Below, one piece after another: positions 35,376 through 45,266 of a DNA stretch of 64,000 nucleotides. The position numbers and the translations under genes were made by a program. Each line of letters starts with the position of its first letter. Position 1 is the stretch's first letter. The notes below the pieces were generated by a model that worked only from the letters and a program-made list of their open reading frames with translations, ran no database searches and was not told the origin of the DNA. The stretch spans positions 434,001 through 498,000 of the forward strand of contig CAWDBV010000002.1 in assembly GCA_963800705.1 (NCBI GenBank), read 5' to 3'. The DNA comes from CAWDBV01 sp963800705 (GTDB lineage: Bacteria; Actinomycetota; Thermoleophilia; Solirubrobacterales; 70-9).

Positions 35376-36533
35376 TTGGCATCCGCAGTCGCCTATCGGG
35401 GCGTGACCAAGGTCTATCCGGGGCAGGACCGGCCGGCGGTCAAGGACCTGACGCTCGAGGTCCCCGCGGGGGAGATCTGCGTCTTCGTCGGGCCCTCGGG
35501 CTCTGGGAAGACGACCGCGATGCGGATGGTCAACAGGACCGTCGAGATCACCGAGGGCGAGATCACTATCGGGGGGACCTCGATCCGCGACCGCGAGCCC
35601 GCCCAGCTCCGGCGCGAGATTGGCTACGTGATCCAGCAGATCGGCCTCTTCCCGCATCGGACGATCGGCGAGAACATCGCCACCGTGCCGCACCTGCTCC
35701 GAACAGGCGAGGCCCAAATCGAAGCCCGGGTCACCGAGCTCCTCGGGCTCGTCTCCCTGGACCCGGACCTCCGCGATCGCTTTCCCTCGCAGCTCTCGGG
35801 CGGCCAACAGCAGCGGGTCGGGGTCGCGCGCGCGCTGGCGGCGGACCCCGAGGTGATGCTGATGGACGAGCCGTTCGGGGCGATCGACCCGATCAATCGT
35901 GAGCGGCTCCAGAACGAGTTTCTGCGTCTGCAGGCGGACATCCGCAAGACGATCCTCTTCGTCACCCACGACATCGACGAGGCGATCAAGATGGGCGACC
36001 GGATCGCGATCCTCCGCGACGACGGAACGCTCGCCCAGTACGCGCCGCCTTCCGAGCTCTTGATGACCCCGGCCGACGACTTTGTCGAGGACTTCGTCGG
36101 CGCCGACCGCGCGCTGAAGCGACTCGCTCTGATGCGGGTACGCGACGTCGACCTCTGGGAGGCGCCGCTCGCCTATGTCGGCCAACCGACCGACGAGGTG
36201 CGCGCCAAGCTCGATGGTGCCGAGGTCCCGCACCCGCTCGTCGTCGACCAGGAGCGACGCCCGATCGGCTGGATGTCGGAGGCCGATCTCGGCGGCGACA
36301 CCGTCCCGGCGCGGCCCGACACAGCGGCCGATCCGTTGCTCGACCTCGACGACGTGCTCCGCGACGCGCTCTCGGACCTGCTTCAGACCGAGACCCAGTA
36401 CGCACCCGTGGTCGACCGCGAGAGACGGATCGCGGGCGTGCTCTCGGTCGAGGTGATCTCCGAATTCCTCTCTGGGCCCGAGGCCAGCGAGGAAGAACAC
36501 CCGGCGGTCGAGCGGCCACAGGCCGATGGATAG
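35376..36533 (+). CDS. opuCA: Osmoprotectant ABC transporter ATP-binding protein, OpuCA-like
   Basis: 385 residues from TTG 35376, which lies 7 nt after TAGCCT. Walker A is GPSGSGKTT, signature LSGGQQQRVGVARAL, Walker B VMLMDEPFGAIDPINR, then THDIDEAIKMGDRIAIL. Two CBS units follow (residues about 255-360), as in OpuA/OpuC proteins, where they sense ionic strength or nucleotides. It energises uptake of glycine betaine, carnitine or choline-like solutes. It overlaps the next gene by 8 nt. Confidence 0.9.
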   Translation: MASAVAYRGVTKVYPGQDRPAVKDLTLEVPAGEICVFVGPSGSGKTTAMRMVNRTVEITEGEITIGGTSIRDREPAQLRREIGYVIQQIGLFPHRTIGENIATVPHLLRTGEAQIEARVTELLGLVSLDPDLRDRFPSQLSGGQQQRVGVARALAADPEVMLMDEPFGAIDPINRERLQNEFLRLQADIRKTILFVTHDIDEAIKMGDRIAILRDDGTLAQYAPPSELLMTPADDFVEDFVGADRALKRLALMRVRDVDLWEAPLAYVGQPTDEVRAKLDGAEVPHPLVVDQERRPIGWMSEADLGGDTVPARPDTAADPLLDLDDVLRDALSDLLQTETQYAPVVDRERRIAGVLSVEVISEFLSGPEASEEEHPAVERPQADG

Positions 36534-37287
36534 CCTCCTGCTGCCGCTGGCCCAGGTCGAGATTCGCGACCGCTCCGGCGATTCCGGCTGCGTAGCCGAC
36601 AACGGCACCTTCTGCTTCGGCTGGCTCGCCGACAACTACGAGCGCTATGTCGATCCGCTCCTCGAGCACATAGTCCTCGTGACCAGCTCGGTGGCAGCCG
36701 GATTCGCGATCGCCTTCGGGCTGGCGCTGCTCTCGCACCGACGCCGCTGGCTCGTCCCCGCGTTCACCGGCGCCACGGGGATCCTCTACACGATTCCCTC
36801 GTTGGCCTTCTTCGCGCTGCTGCTGCCGATCAGCGGCCGCGGGATGGTGACCGCGATCATCGCCCTGACCGCCTACGCGCTGCAGATCATCTATCGCAAC
36901 ATGGTTGCGGGGCTCGCCAGCGTCCCGCCGGAGGCCAAAAACGCCGGTCGCGGCATGGGGATGACCGACAACCAGCTCTTCTGGCGCGTCGAGCTGCCGC
37001 TGTCCGCACCGGAGATCATCGCCGGGCTGCGGATCGCGACCGTGTCGACGGTCGCGATCGCGACGCTCGCCTTCATCGTCAACGGCGGCGGGCTCGGCAC
37101 CGAGATCTACAACCAGATCGACTTCAAGACGAACATCTTGTTCGCGAGCGGTCTCTGCGTCGCGCTGGCCGTCCTTTTCGACCTGATGCTGGTCGGCGCC
37201 CAGGGGCTGCTGCTTCCGTGGCGCGGCGCCGGCGCCGGGGGCAAGCGCGGCAGCTTCATGGAGGTCTTCAGGAGGACAGCGACGTGA
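36526..37287 (+). CDS. opuCB: Osmoprotectant ABC transporter permease, OpuCB-like
   Basis: 253 residues with about six membrane helices after an N-terminal outer loop holding two Cys. The permease EAA-type loop is VPPEAKNAGRGMGMTDNQLFWRVELPLSAPEIIAGLRIATV. SLAFFALLLPISGRGMVTAIIAL fits the OpuC/YehW family. The opposite end overlaps the second permease by 4 nt (GTGA). Confidence 0.88.
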   Translation: MDSLLLPLAQVEIRDRSGDSGCVADNGTFCFGWLADNYERYVDPLLEHIVLVTSSVAAGFAIAFGLALLSHRRRWLVPAFTGATGILYTIPSLAFFALLLPISGRGMVTAIIALTAYALQIIYRNMVAGLASVPPEAKNAGRGMGMTDNQLFWRVELPLSAPEIIAGLRIATVSTVAIATLAFIVNGGGLGTEIYNQIDFKTNILFASGLCVALAVLFDLMLVGAQGLLLPWRGAGAGGKRGSFMEVFRRTAT

Positions 37288-38003
37288 CCCTCGCCTTCCT
37301 CGGCCCCTTCGCCGACGCGTTCGAGTTCATCTTCACCCCCCAGCAGACACGCTTCACCGGCGAGCGCAAGGTGGGCGGGCTGGACCAGGTCTGGGAGTTC
37401 ACCCAGACTCACCTCGAAATCAGCCTTTTCGCACTTGGCATCGCCCTGGCGCTGGCGCTCCCGGTTGGCGTCGTGCTCGGGCACTACGGAAAGGGGGAGG
37501 CGTTCGCAATCACGATCGGGAACTCGTGGCGTGGGATACCCGAGCTCGCGCTGATCGCGATCGTCGCCGCTTTCATCGGCTTCGGCTTCGTCAACGTCGG
37601 CCTCGCGTTGACGGTGCTCGGGATCCCGCCGATCCTCACCAACGCATACGTCGGTGTGCGGCAGGTCGATCCAAATGCGGTCGAGGCCGCGCGCGGGATG
37701 GGTATGAGCGAGCTCAAGATCATGACCTCGGTCGAGATGCCGCTGGCGGTGAACACGATCATGAGCGGCGTCCGCACGGGCGCGATAAACATCGTCGCGA
37801 CGGCGACGATCGCCCCGCTGGCGGGCGTCGTCACCCTCGGCGACTTCATCCTCAACCGCAATGTCTACGGAGAAGCGGGGGTCCTGGCGGGGGCGATCCT
37901 CGTCGCGGTGCTGGCGATGGCCATCGAGTTCGCGCTGGCCGGCATCCAGCGCCTGCTCACCCCCCGCGGCCTGACGCTGGCACGCGAGCGCTCAGCGGCA
38001 TAG
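37284..38003 (+). CDS. opuCD: Osmoprotectant ABC transporter permease, OpuCD-like
   Basis: 239 residues from GTG 37284. About six helices; the EAA loop is VDPNAVEAARGMGMSELKIMTSVEMPLAVNTIMSGVRTGAINIVATATIAPL. GNSWRGIPELALIAIVAAF is typical of the second OpuC permease. It forms the channel with OpuCB. Confidence 0.88.
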   Translation: MTLAFLGPFADAFEFIFTPQQTRFTGERKVGGLDQVWEFTQTHLEISLFALGIALALALPVGVVLGHYGKGEAFAITIGNSWRGIPELALIAIVAAFIGFGFVNVGLALTVLGIPPILTNAYVGVRQVDPNAVEAARGMGMSELKIMTSVEMPLAVNTIMSGVRTGAINIVATATIAPLAGVVTLGDFILNRNVYGEAGVLAGAILVAVLAMAIEFALAGIQRLLTPRGLTLARERSAA

Positions 38004-38066
38004 GATCGCGGGACAGTCCGCTTCAGGCGATCCGCAAACGGTCGTCAATCCATGAGAGGAGAATCG

Positions 38067-39062
38067 ATGTTGAGTAGCGACTCACGATGGCGAATGGTCT
38101 TCGCCATGCTCGCCGCCGTTGTCCTGGCGTTCGGGATCGTCGCTTGCGGCGATGACGACGACGACAATGGCGACACCGGCACCGGTGGCGGCGAAACCGC
38201 TGCGCTGATCGAATCGAACCCCGATAACGCGGCCGTCAACCTGACAGTCGGCTCGAAGAACTTCACCGAGCAGATCGTTCTCGGCGAGATCTACGCGCAG
38301 GCGCTGGAGGCAGCCGGGTACACGGTCAAGAAGGACCTCAGCCTCGGCTCCGAGCAGGTCGCCCTGCAGGCGCTCGAGGCCGGCGAGATCAGCGGCTATC
38401 CGGAGTACAGCACCACCGCGCTGACCTCGTTCTTCAAGCTGGCGCCCGAGGAGGTGCCGACTGACCCGGCCCAGGCGGCCGACCAGGCGAAGGCCGAGTT
38501 CGCGAAGCAGGGCCTTGTCTTGTTCGAGCCGGCGCCGTTCAGCAGCGAGAACGCGGTCGGACTGCTGAAGACGAAGGCCGACGAGCTCGGGGTCACCACG
38601 ATCTCCGATCTGAAGGGCAAGGAGCAGGATCTGACGCTCTACGGGTCGCCCGAGTGCCGCCAGCGCGTTGACTGCCTGGTCGGCCTCGAGGACGGCTACG
38701 GCCTCCAGTTCCAGAAGTTCACACCGGTGGACATCGAGCAGCGCTACCCGGTGCTCGACAGCGGCGAGGCCGATGTCTCGATCCTGTTCACCACCGACCC
38801 GCAGCTGTTCGCGCAGTCGGACAAGTATGTGACGCTCGAGGACGATCAGAACGTGTTCCCGGCGGGCGGCAACCCGGCGTTCGTCACCGACGAGAAGACC
38901 GTCAACGAAGCCGGCCCCGACTACCAGGCCACGATCGAGAACGTCCAACAGGGGATCACCGAAGAGGTGATCCAGGAGCTCAGCGCCCGCGTCGACCTCG
39001 ATCGCGAGCAGGCGGCTGCCGTCGCCACGCAGTACCTCACCGAAGAGGGCTACATCGAGTAG
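38067..39062 (+). CDS. opuCC: Osmoprotectant-binding lipoprotein, OpuCC-like
   Basis: 331 residues from ATG 38067, which has AGAGGAGA 4 nt upstream; an in-frame ATG 15 nt earlier lacks a ribosome site. Lipobox FGIVACGDDD (Cys near residue 28) is followed by an acidic linker. LTVGSKNFTEQIVLGEIYAQALEAAGY is the diagnostic opening of the QAT-family substrate-binding domain; SGYPEYSTTALTSF and the aromatic positions of the quaternary-amine cage follow. It delivers solute to OpuCB/CD. Confidence 0.92.
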   Translation: MLSSDSRWRMVFAMLAAVVLAFGIVACGDDDDDNGDTGTGGGETAALIESNPDNAAVNLTVGSKNFTEQIVLGEIYAQALEAAGYTVKKDLSLGSEQVALQALEAGEISGYPEYSTTALTSFFKLAPEEVPTDPAQAADQAKAEFAKQGLVLFEPAPFSSENAVGLLKTKADELGVTTISDLKGKEQDLTLYGSPECRQRVDCLVGLEDGYGLQFQKFTPVDIEQRYPVLDSGEADVSILFTTDPQLFAQSDKYVTLEDDQNVFPAGGNPAFVTDEKTVNEAGPDYQATIENVQQGITEEVIQELSARVDLDREQAAAVATQYLTEEGYIE

Positions 39063-39080
39063 CCGTTCGTACGGGTCTCC

Positions 39081-39110
39081 CCCCGGCAGCGGTTGCGGCC
39101 GCTGCCGGGG
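39081..39110 (+). terminator. GC-only hairpin after opuCC
   Basis: CCCCGGCAGCGG and CCGCTGCCGGGG pair perfectly (12 bp) around a 6-nt loop, 19 nt after the stop codon. No T-tract, as often in very high GC genomes. Confidence 0.6.
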
Positions 39111-39132
39111 AGTGCCCAATAGGCCATACGGC

Positions 39133-39160
39133 TAAAGGGGTAGTGCCCGCTGCCCGATAG
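39133..39160 (+). promoter_or_regulatory. FliA/WhiG-like promoter before pilT
   Basis: TAAA at 39133, 17 nt, CCGATAG at 39154. The -10-like box ends 8 nt before ATG 39169. Compare the sigma-28 consensus TAAA-N15/16-GCCGATAA. Confidence 0.5.
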
Positions 39161-39165
39161 AGGCA

Positions 39166-40323
39166 TTGATGTTCGACATCGATGCCGCGCTCAAACACGT
39201 AGTGAAGAAGGAGGGGTCGGACCTTCACGTCAAGGTCGACGCGCCTCCGATGGCGCGCATCCACGGCCGCCTCCGCCCGATCAAGGCCGGCACCGACAAG
39301 AACGACTCGAAGCACAAGGCGCTGTCGCCGAAGGACACCGAGACCGCGCTCGAAATGATCCTCCGCGACAAGGACCGCCGCCAGGAGTTCGCCGATGAGG
39401 GCGAAGCCGACTTCTCCTACGAGATCAAGGGCGTCTCGCGCTTCCGCGTCAACGCCTTCCGCCAGCGCGGACAGATCTCGATCGCATGCCGCGCGATTCC
39501 GCTCGCGGTGCGGACCATCGAAGACCTCGGCCTCCCCGAGGTGATGCGCGAGCTCGCCGATCAGCAACGCGGCATCGTGCTGCTGACCGGGACCACCGGC
39601 TCGGGCAAGTCGACGACGCTCGCGGCGATGATCGACCACATCAACTCGAACAAGGCCCGGCACATCGTCACGCTCGAGGACCCGATCGAGTACCTGCACC
39701 GGGACAAGGAGTCGATCATCAACCAGCGCGAGGTCGGCTCCGACACGCAGAGCTTCTCCCGGGCGATGCGCCGCGTCCTGCGCCAGGACCCCGACGTGAT
39801 CCTGATCGGGGAGATGCGCGACGAGGAGACCGTCCGAACCGCGCTCTCGGCGGCCGAGACAGGGCACCTCGTGCTCTCGACGCTCCACACCCTCGACGCC
39901 TCGGAGACGATCAACCGGATCATCGACTTCTTCCCGCCGCACCTCCAGCAGCAGGCTCGGGTGATGCTCGCCTCGACCCTGCGCGGCGCGGTTTCACAGC
40001 GGCTCGTCCCCCGCGCCGATCGCGAGGGTCGCGTCGCGGTCGCCGAGGTGATGGTGGCCACCGGCCGCGTCCAGGACCTGATCCTCAACCCCGAGGAGAC
40101 CGGCCGGATCAGCGAGGTGATTGCGGAGGGCTCCTACTACGGGATGCAGACCTTCGACCAGGCGCTGCTCGGTCACGTGACCCGCGGCGAGGTCTCCGAG
40201 GAGACCGCGATGGAGACGGCGTCGAGCCCACATGACTTCAAGCTCATGCTCTCGGCCGGCGGACAGCGAGCGAGCGGCATCGAGCAGGTCGGCGCCGCTG
40301 CGAACGGAGGTGGAGGCGAATGA
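39166..40323 (+). CDS. pilT: Type IV pilus retraction ATPase PilT
   Basis: 385 residues (TTG 39166, or ATG 39169, which suits the promoter better). The N-terminal PAS-like half begins FDIDAALKHVVKKEGSDLHVKVDAPPMARIHGRL. Walker A GTTGSGKSTT lies at residue 142, followed by the Asp box HIVTLEDPIEYLH, Walker B DPDVILIGEMRDEET and the His box TGHLVLSTLHT. AGGSYYGMQ-like GSYYGMQTFDQAL ends the motor. It powers pilus disassembly. It overlaps the next gene by 4 nt (ATGA) and opens the pilus locus. Confidence 0.92.
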   Translation: MMFDIDAALKHVVKKEGSDLHVKVDAPPMARIHGRLRPIKAGTDKNDSKHKALSPKDTETALEMILRDKDRRQEFADEGEADFSYEIKGVSRFRVNAFRQRGQISIACRAIPLAVRTIEDLGLPEVMRELADQQRGIVLLTGTTGSGKSTTLAAMIDHINSNKARHIVTLEDPIEYLHRDKESIINQREVGSDTQSFSRAMRRVLRQDPDVILIGEMRDEETVRTALSAAETGHLVLSTLHTLDASETINRIIDFFPPHLQQQARVMLASTLRGAVSQRLVPRADREGRVAVAEVMVATGRVQDLILNPEETGRISEVIAEGSYYGMQTFDQALLGHVTRGEVSEETAMETASSPHDFKLMLSAGGQRASGIEQVGAAANGGGGE

Positions 40324-40934
40324 GAAAGGCACTGAACGAGAACCAGACCGTGCAGATCATCGTTATCGCGGCGCTGATGCTGGGCGCCGGGCTGCTGGTG
40401 ATGACCCAGATGGGCGGCGGCGGTGGCGGCAGCAGCTCGCCCACCGATCCGTCAGCCTCATCGCCCGCGACGGGCGCCACGACTCCGCCCTCAACTGCGG
40501 TGCCCACATCCGTACCGCCAACCGCGCCCGCCACCCCGCAGCCCGCCCAGACCGTTTCGCCGCTCGTCCCGGGGCCCGGGCTGCCGCAAAAGGTGATGGT
40601 CGACTACTCCGACGGCAAGACGATCGTCCTGCTCGTGGTGCGCGCCGGCGGCATCGACGACCGCCTCGTCAAGGGCGCGGTGGAGAGGCTCAAGGCCGAC
40701 CCCCGCCTCGCCGTCTTCGTCACCCGCGCTGAGGGAATCGCGCGCTACTCCCGGATCACCCAGGGCGTCGGTGTCAGCCAGGTCCCGGCGCTGGTCGTCG
40801 TCAGCCCGCGGGGCGTGAGCGGAGACGCGCCGAAGGCATCGGTTCGCTACGGCTTCCGAAGCCCGCAGAGCATCCTCCAGGCGGTACGCGACGCGGCCTA
40901 TAACGGTCGCGACGTTGGCTACGACCCCGGATAG
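40320..40934 (+). CDS. Membrane-anchored thioredoxin-like protein of the pilus operon
   Basis: 204 residues. One membrane helix (IIVIAALMLGAGLLVM, residues about 13-30) is followed by a Gly/Ser/Thr/Pro linker to about residue 85. The globular part, KTIVLLVVRAGGIDDRLVKGAVERLK..VGVSQVPALVVVSPRG, has the strand-helix order and cis-Pro loop of a thioredoxin fold but no CxxC. It is therefore a structural or chaperone-like member rather than an oxidoreductase. It lies between pilT and pilB. Domain assignment is by eye. Confidence 0.6.
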   Translation: MRKALNENQTVQIIVIAALMLGAGLLVMTQMGGGGGGSSSPTDPSASSPATGATTPPSTAVPTSVPPTAPATPQPAQTVSPLVPGPGLPQKVMVDYSDGKTIVLLVVRAGGIDDRLVKGAVERLKADPRLAVFVTRAEGIARYSRITQGVGVSQVPALVVVSPRGVSGDAPKASVRYGFRSPQSILQAVRDAAYNGRDVGYDPG

Positions 40935-40952
40935 GCCGAAAGGATCCACAGA

Positions 40953-42749
40953 ATGGCCTCGCAAAGCAAGGAGGACTTGCACCTGAGGGCGGTCCCTGAG
41001 AACGGGGACGCTCCGGCAGCCGCCGCTGAAGGCGGATCCGACGAGGGCGTCTCCGGACTGACGCCCGGACACGGGCGCGACAACGGCGGCTTCGTCACCG
41101 ACGCCCTGGTGCGGCTCGGGTTCGCGAGCACCGAGCGCGTCGAGCAGGGCATCAACGCCGGCCGCACCGCCGGGCGCCCGCCCGAGGTGATCCTGATCGA
41201 GGAGGGCGTCATCGACAGCGCCCAGCTCTCACGAGCAATTGCCGACCGCTACGGCCTCGACCACATCGACCTCGCCGACTACCACGTCGACATGGCCGCG
41301 GCGAACCTGATTCCTGTCAACGCCGCGCGCCGCCACCGAGCGCTGCCGGTCGGATACGTCGACAAGGGCACGCTGCTGGTCGCGATGGCCGACCCGACCA
41401 ACGTCGTCGCGATCGACGACATCCAGATGGCGACCGGCCTCGACTGCCGCGCCGCCGTCGCCGCCGGCGAGGACATCGACGGCCTGATCGGGCGCCTTAA
41501 CAGCCTTCAGAGCGCGGTCAGCGAGGCGGTCGAGGACGAGGAAGATGACGGCGAGGGGGAGGGCGCCGAGGTCAGCGAGCTGCGCGCCTCCGCCGACGAC
41601 GCGCCGGTGATCAAGCTCGTCTACAGCGTCCTCGGCCAGGCGGTCACCGAGGGAGCCTCCGACGTCCACTTCGAGCCCGAGGAGGACGACCTGCGGGTCC
41701 GCTTCCGCGTCGACGGAATCCTCTACGAGGCCGCGCGCGTCCCGCAGCGCATGTCGCAGGCGGTGATTTCGCGGGTGAAGATCATGAGCAACCTCGACAT
41801 CGCCGAGAAGCGCGCCCCCCAAGACGGCCGGGTCAGCGTCACGATCGAGGATCGCCGCGTCGATCTGCGAGTCGTCACCCTGCCCACCAGCCGGGGCGAG
41901 GGGATCTCGGTGCGGATCCTCGACAAGGAGGTGGCGCTCTACTCGCTCGACGAGCTCGGCATGGATGGGGTCGGCCGCGAGCGCTTCCACGCCGCCTTCG
42001 AGAAGGCATACGGCGCCGTGCTCGTCACCGGTCCGACCGGCTCGGGCAAGTCGACGACGCTGAACGCGGCGATCGAGGTCCTGAACACGGTCGAGAAGAA
42101 CATCGTCACGATCGAGGACCCGGTCGAGTACCGGATCGCGGGGGTCAACCAGATGAACGTGAACGCGAAGGCGAATCTGACCTTCGCCAACGGCCTGCGC
42201 TCGATCCTGCGCGCGGACCCCGACATCATCATGGTCGGCGAGATCCGCGACGCCGAGACGGCGCGGATCGGGATCGAGGCCGCGCTGACCGGCCACATGG
42301 TGCTGAGCACGCTGCACACCAACGACGCTCCCGGCGCCGTGACCAGGCTGGCCAAAATGGGAATCGAGTCCTTCCTGACCGCCTCCTCGGTCGACTGCAT
42401 CGTCGCCCAGCGGTTGGCGCGGAAGCTCTGCACGCAGTGCAAGAAGCGCACGACGCTGAAGAAGAAGGCGCTCGCCGACGCCGGCTTCCGGGTAGGCGGC
42501 GAGCTCGAGGTCTATCGCAAGGTCGGCTGCCCGCGCTGCAACAACACCGGGTTCAAGGGGCGCACTGGTCTGTTCTCGGTGATGGAGGTGAACAAGAAGA
42601 TCAAGAAGATGATCCTCAACCTCACCCCCGAGGACGAGATCGCCGACGCCGCCAGGGAGGATGGGATGATCTCGGTGCGGGACGACGGGCTCAACAAGGT
42701 GCGCCGCGGTCTGACTTCGATCGAGGAAGTGGTCCGGGTCAGCTCATGA
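40953..42749 (+). CDS. pilB: Type IV pilus assembly ATPase PilB/GspE
   Basis: 598 residues. An MshEN/T2SSE N-domain (about 40-190: VTDALVRLGFASTERVEQGINAG, DLADYHVDMAAANLIPVNAARRH) may bind c-di-GMP as in other MshEN proteins. An acidic linker follows. The motor has SDVHFEPEEDDLRVRFRVDG, Walker A GPTGSGKSTT at residue 360, IVTIEDPVEYRI, Walker B DPDIIMVGEIRDAET and GHMVLSTLHTND. The zinc site is CTQC..CPRCNNTGFKGR. It drives pilus extension. AAAGGA lies before the ATG. Confidence 0.93.
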   Translation: MASQSKEDLHLRAVPENGDAPAAAAEGGSDEGVSGLTPGHGRDNGGFVTDALVRLGFASTERVEQGINAGRTAGRPPEVILIEEGVIDSAQLSRAIADRYGLDHIDLADYHVDMAAANLIPVNAARRHRALPVGYVDKGTLLVAMADPTNVVAIDDIQMATGLDCRAAVAAGEDIDGLIGRLNSLQSAVSEAVEDEEDDGEGEGAEVSELRASADDAPVIKLVYSVLGQAVTEGASDVHFEPEEDDLRVRFRVDGILYEAARVPQRMSQAVISRVKIMSNLDIAEKRAPQDGRVSVTIEDRRVDLRVVTLPTSRGEGISVRILDKEVALYSLDELGMDGVGRERFHAAFEKAYGAVLVTGPTGSGKSTTLNAAIEVLNTVEKNIVTIEDPVEYRIAGVNQMNVNAKANLTFANGLRSILRADPDIIMVGEIRDAETARIGIEAALTGHMVLSTLHTNDAPGAVTRLAKMGIESFLTASSVDCIVAQRLARKLCTQCKKRTTLKKKALADAGFRVGGELEVYRKVGCPRCNNTGFKGRTGLFSVMEVNKKIKKMILNLTPEDEIADAAREDGMISVRDDGLNKVRRGLTSIEEVVRVSS

Positions 42750-42751
42750 GC

Positions 42752-42781
42752 TCAAGTCAGCGACCTAAACGGACGATCTAG
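42752..42781 (+). promoter_or_regulatory. FliA/WhiG-like promoter before the second pilT
   Basis: TCAA at 42752, 17 nt, then ACGATCTAG ending 7 nt before ATG 42789. CTCAAGTCAG is shared exactly with the pilM upstream region (46734-46743). Confidence 0.45.
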
Positions 42782-42788
42782 AACGGCG

Positions 42789-43927
42789 ATGGGTACGAAG
42801 TTCGACTTCGCCGATGTACTGACCGGGATGGTCGAGGACAAGGCGTCCGACGTCCACCTGACCCCGGGCTTCCCGCCCGCGGTCCGGATCCGGGGCCGGA
42901 TCGAGCCGCTCGACCACGATCCGCTGACCGCGCAGGACACGCGCGACCTCGTCTACAGCATCCTCAACGACGACCAGCGCAAGCGCTTCGAGAACCAGCA
43001 GCAGCTCGACTTCGCCTACGCGATCCCGAACGTCGCCCGGTTCAGGGTCAACTGCTACTTCCAGCGCGGCTCGATCAGCGCCGCGTTCCGCCACATTCCG
43101 AGCGAGATCGAGGACCTCGAGTCGCTCGGGCTACCGAATGTGCTCACGGAGTTCGCGCGCAAGCCGCGCGGTTTCGTGCTCTTCACCGGGCCGACGGGGT
43201 CGGGGAAGTCGACCTCGCTCGCCTCGATGGTCGACCTGATCAACGGCGAGCGCGAGGAGCACATCCTCACGATCGAGGACCCGATCGAGTTCCTGCACCA
43301 GCACCGCAAGTGCATCGTCAACCAGCGCGAGATCGGCGCCGATGCGCCCGACTTCTCGCTCGCCCTGAAAGCCGCCCTGCGCCAGGACCCCGACGTGATC
43401 CTGGTCGGGGAGATGCGCGACCTCGAGACGATCTCGACCGCTCTGACGGCCGCCGAGACCGGGCACCTCGTGTTCGCGACGCTCCACACCCAGTCGACCG
43501 CCCAGACGGTCGACCGGATCATCGACGTCTTCCCGCCCCACCAGCAGCACCAGGTGCGGATGCAGCTCTCGATCGCGCTCCAGGGCATCGTCACCCAGCA
43601 GCTGCTCCCGACCGCCGACGGCTCGGGCCGCGCGGTCGCCTGCGAGGTGCTGGTGCCGACGCCGGCGATCCGCAACCTGATCCGCGAAGGCAAGACCCAC
43701 CAGATCTATTCCGCGGTCCAAACCTCGGGCGCGGTCGGCATGCAGACCATGGACGCCGATCTCGCGCGCCTGGTCCGCAGCGGCACGATCACCCACGAGC
43801 TCGCCCTGCGCCGCGCCGCGATCCCCGACGAGCTCAAGCGCCTGCTCGGCGGCGCATCGCGGCCACGAACGGCGACAAGCCCAAGAAGAAGGGTAGGCGG
43901 GCGAAGCGCGACAAGGCGGCGGCGTGA
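42789..43927 (+). CDS. pilT2: PilT-family ATPase (second copy, 3' frameshift)
   Basis: About 379 residues. ASDVHLTPGFPPAVRIRGRIE, Walker A GPTGSGKSTS near residue 134, ILTIEDPIEFLH, DPDVILVGEMRDLET and GHLVFATLHTQS define a PilT/PilU motor. As read, the frame continues to 43955 with an Arg-rich end overlapping pilC. The alternative frame after 43855 gives IAATNGDKPKKKGRRAKRDKAAA and a stop at 43927, before pilC, and is judged real (one missing base). Together with PilT at 39166 this gives two retraction-type ATPases. Confidence 0.85.
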
Positions 43928-43951
43928 GGTTTCCTACATGACCACCTTCAG

Positions 43952-45190
43952 ATGAGCACCTTCGCATTCAGGGCGGTGGACGTCGCCGGCGTACCGTCGC
44001 GCGGCGAGCTCGAGGCGCCGAGCAAGGGCCAGGTTGCCGAGCAGCTCCGCGAGCAGGGGCTGATCGTCCTCGACGTTTCCGAGAAGGACGAGGGGACGAA
44101 GCTCGAGGACCTCTTCAACCGCATGCGCGGCGTCAAGATGCGCGAGCTGGCCGTGATGTCGCGCCAGTTCGCGACCCTGGTCGCATCGGGGATGCCGATG
44201 CTGCGCTCGCTGCAGACGCTCGAGGACCAGACCGAGGACGAGACGATCCAGGAGGCCGTCGAGGGAGTGCGCGCGGACGTCGAGGCCGGCAGCTCGCTGG
44301 CAGCGGCGATGGAGAGCCAGCCGCGGGTCTTCGACAAGCTCTACCGGGCGATGGTCCGGTCCGGAGAGGGCTCAGGGCGGCTCGAGGATGCGCTCGAGCG
44401 GGTCGCCTTCCAGATCGAGAAGCTCGATGCCCTGCGCCGCCAGATCCGCTCGGCGATGCTCTATCCGGCCTTCGTCTTTGCCTTCGCGGCTGATCGTGCT
44501 GGTAATCGTCGTCGCCTTCATCGTCCCGATCTTCGTCGGCATCTACGAGGAGATCGCGTCCGAGACGCCCGGCGAGAGCAGCGAGCTGCCGTTCCTGACC
44601 CAGATCACGGTCTCGGATGTCGGACGCGATGACCGGCTACTGGTACATCATCATCCCGGCCATCGGTGCGATGTTGTTCGCGTTCTTCCAGTGGAAGAAG
44701 ACCGACCGCGGCCGAGTGCAGTGGGACAAGATCAAGCTTCGGCTCCCGGCAAAGGTCGGCGACGTCGTCCACAAGGTGGCCTTGGCGCGCTGGTCGCGGA
44801 CCTTCTCGGGAGCCGTCGCCTCGGGCGTGCCGATCCTGCAGGCGATCAAGGTGACCGGCGAGACGTCCGGCAACACCGTGGTCGAGCAGGCGATGGATGA
44901 CGTCTACGCGTCGGTGAAGGGCGGCGGCACGATCGCGGCGCCGATCCAGAACAACGACGTCTTCCCCCCGATGGTCTCCCACATGGTCGCCGTAGGCGAG
45001 GAGACCGGCCAGCTCGAGCAGATGCTGTCCAAGATCGCCGACTTCTACGAGGCAGAGGTCGACGCCAAGGTGAAGGCGCTGACCTCGCTGCTCGAGCCGC
45101 TGATGATCGTCTTCGTCGGCGGCGATGGTCGGCTTCATCGTCATCTCGATGTACCTGCCGATCTTCAGCCTCTACGAGAAGATCCGCTGA
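43952..45190 (+). CDS. pilC: Type IV pilus inner-membrane platform protein PilC (three frameshifts)
   Basis: Two GspF domains: the first is LAVMSRQFATLVASGMPMLRSLQTLEDQ..SGEGSGRLEDALERVA, the second ARWSRTFSGAVASGVPILQAIKVTGETSGN..VAVGEETGQLEQMLSKIADFYE. Single extra bases near 44490, 44615 and 45120 interrupt the frame; removing them restores LIVLVIVVAFIVPIF, ITVSVSDAMTGYWY and FVGAMVGFIVISMYLPIFSLYEKIR with a stop at 45190. All protein motifs are conserved, so errors in the sequence are more likely than decay. Confidence 0.88.
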
Positions 45191-45204
45191 GCCGTCAATT
45201 TCCC

Positions 45205-45233
45205 TAAAGGTCCCTGGATGCAGGGGCCGATGG
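45205..45233 (+). promoter_or_regulatory. FliA/WhiG-like promoter before the riboswitch-pilin unit
   Basis: TAAA at 45205, 18 nt, CCGATGG at 45227. The predicted start, about 45240, lies just before the riboswitch, leaving it inside the 5' leader. Confidence 0.45.
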
Positions 45234-45266
45234 GGCGGGGACAAGAGGCATAAGCATTCGCCTCAC

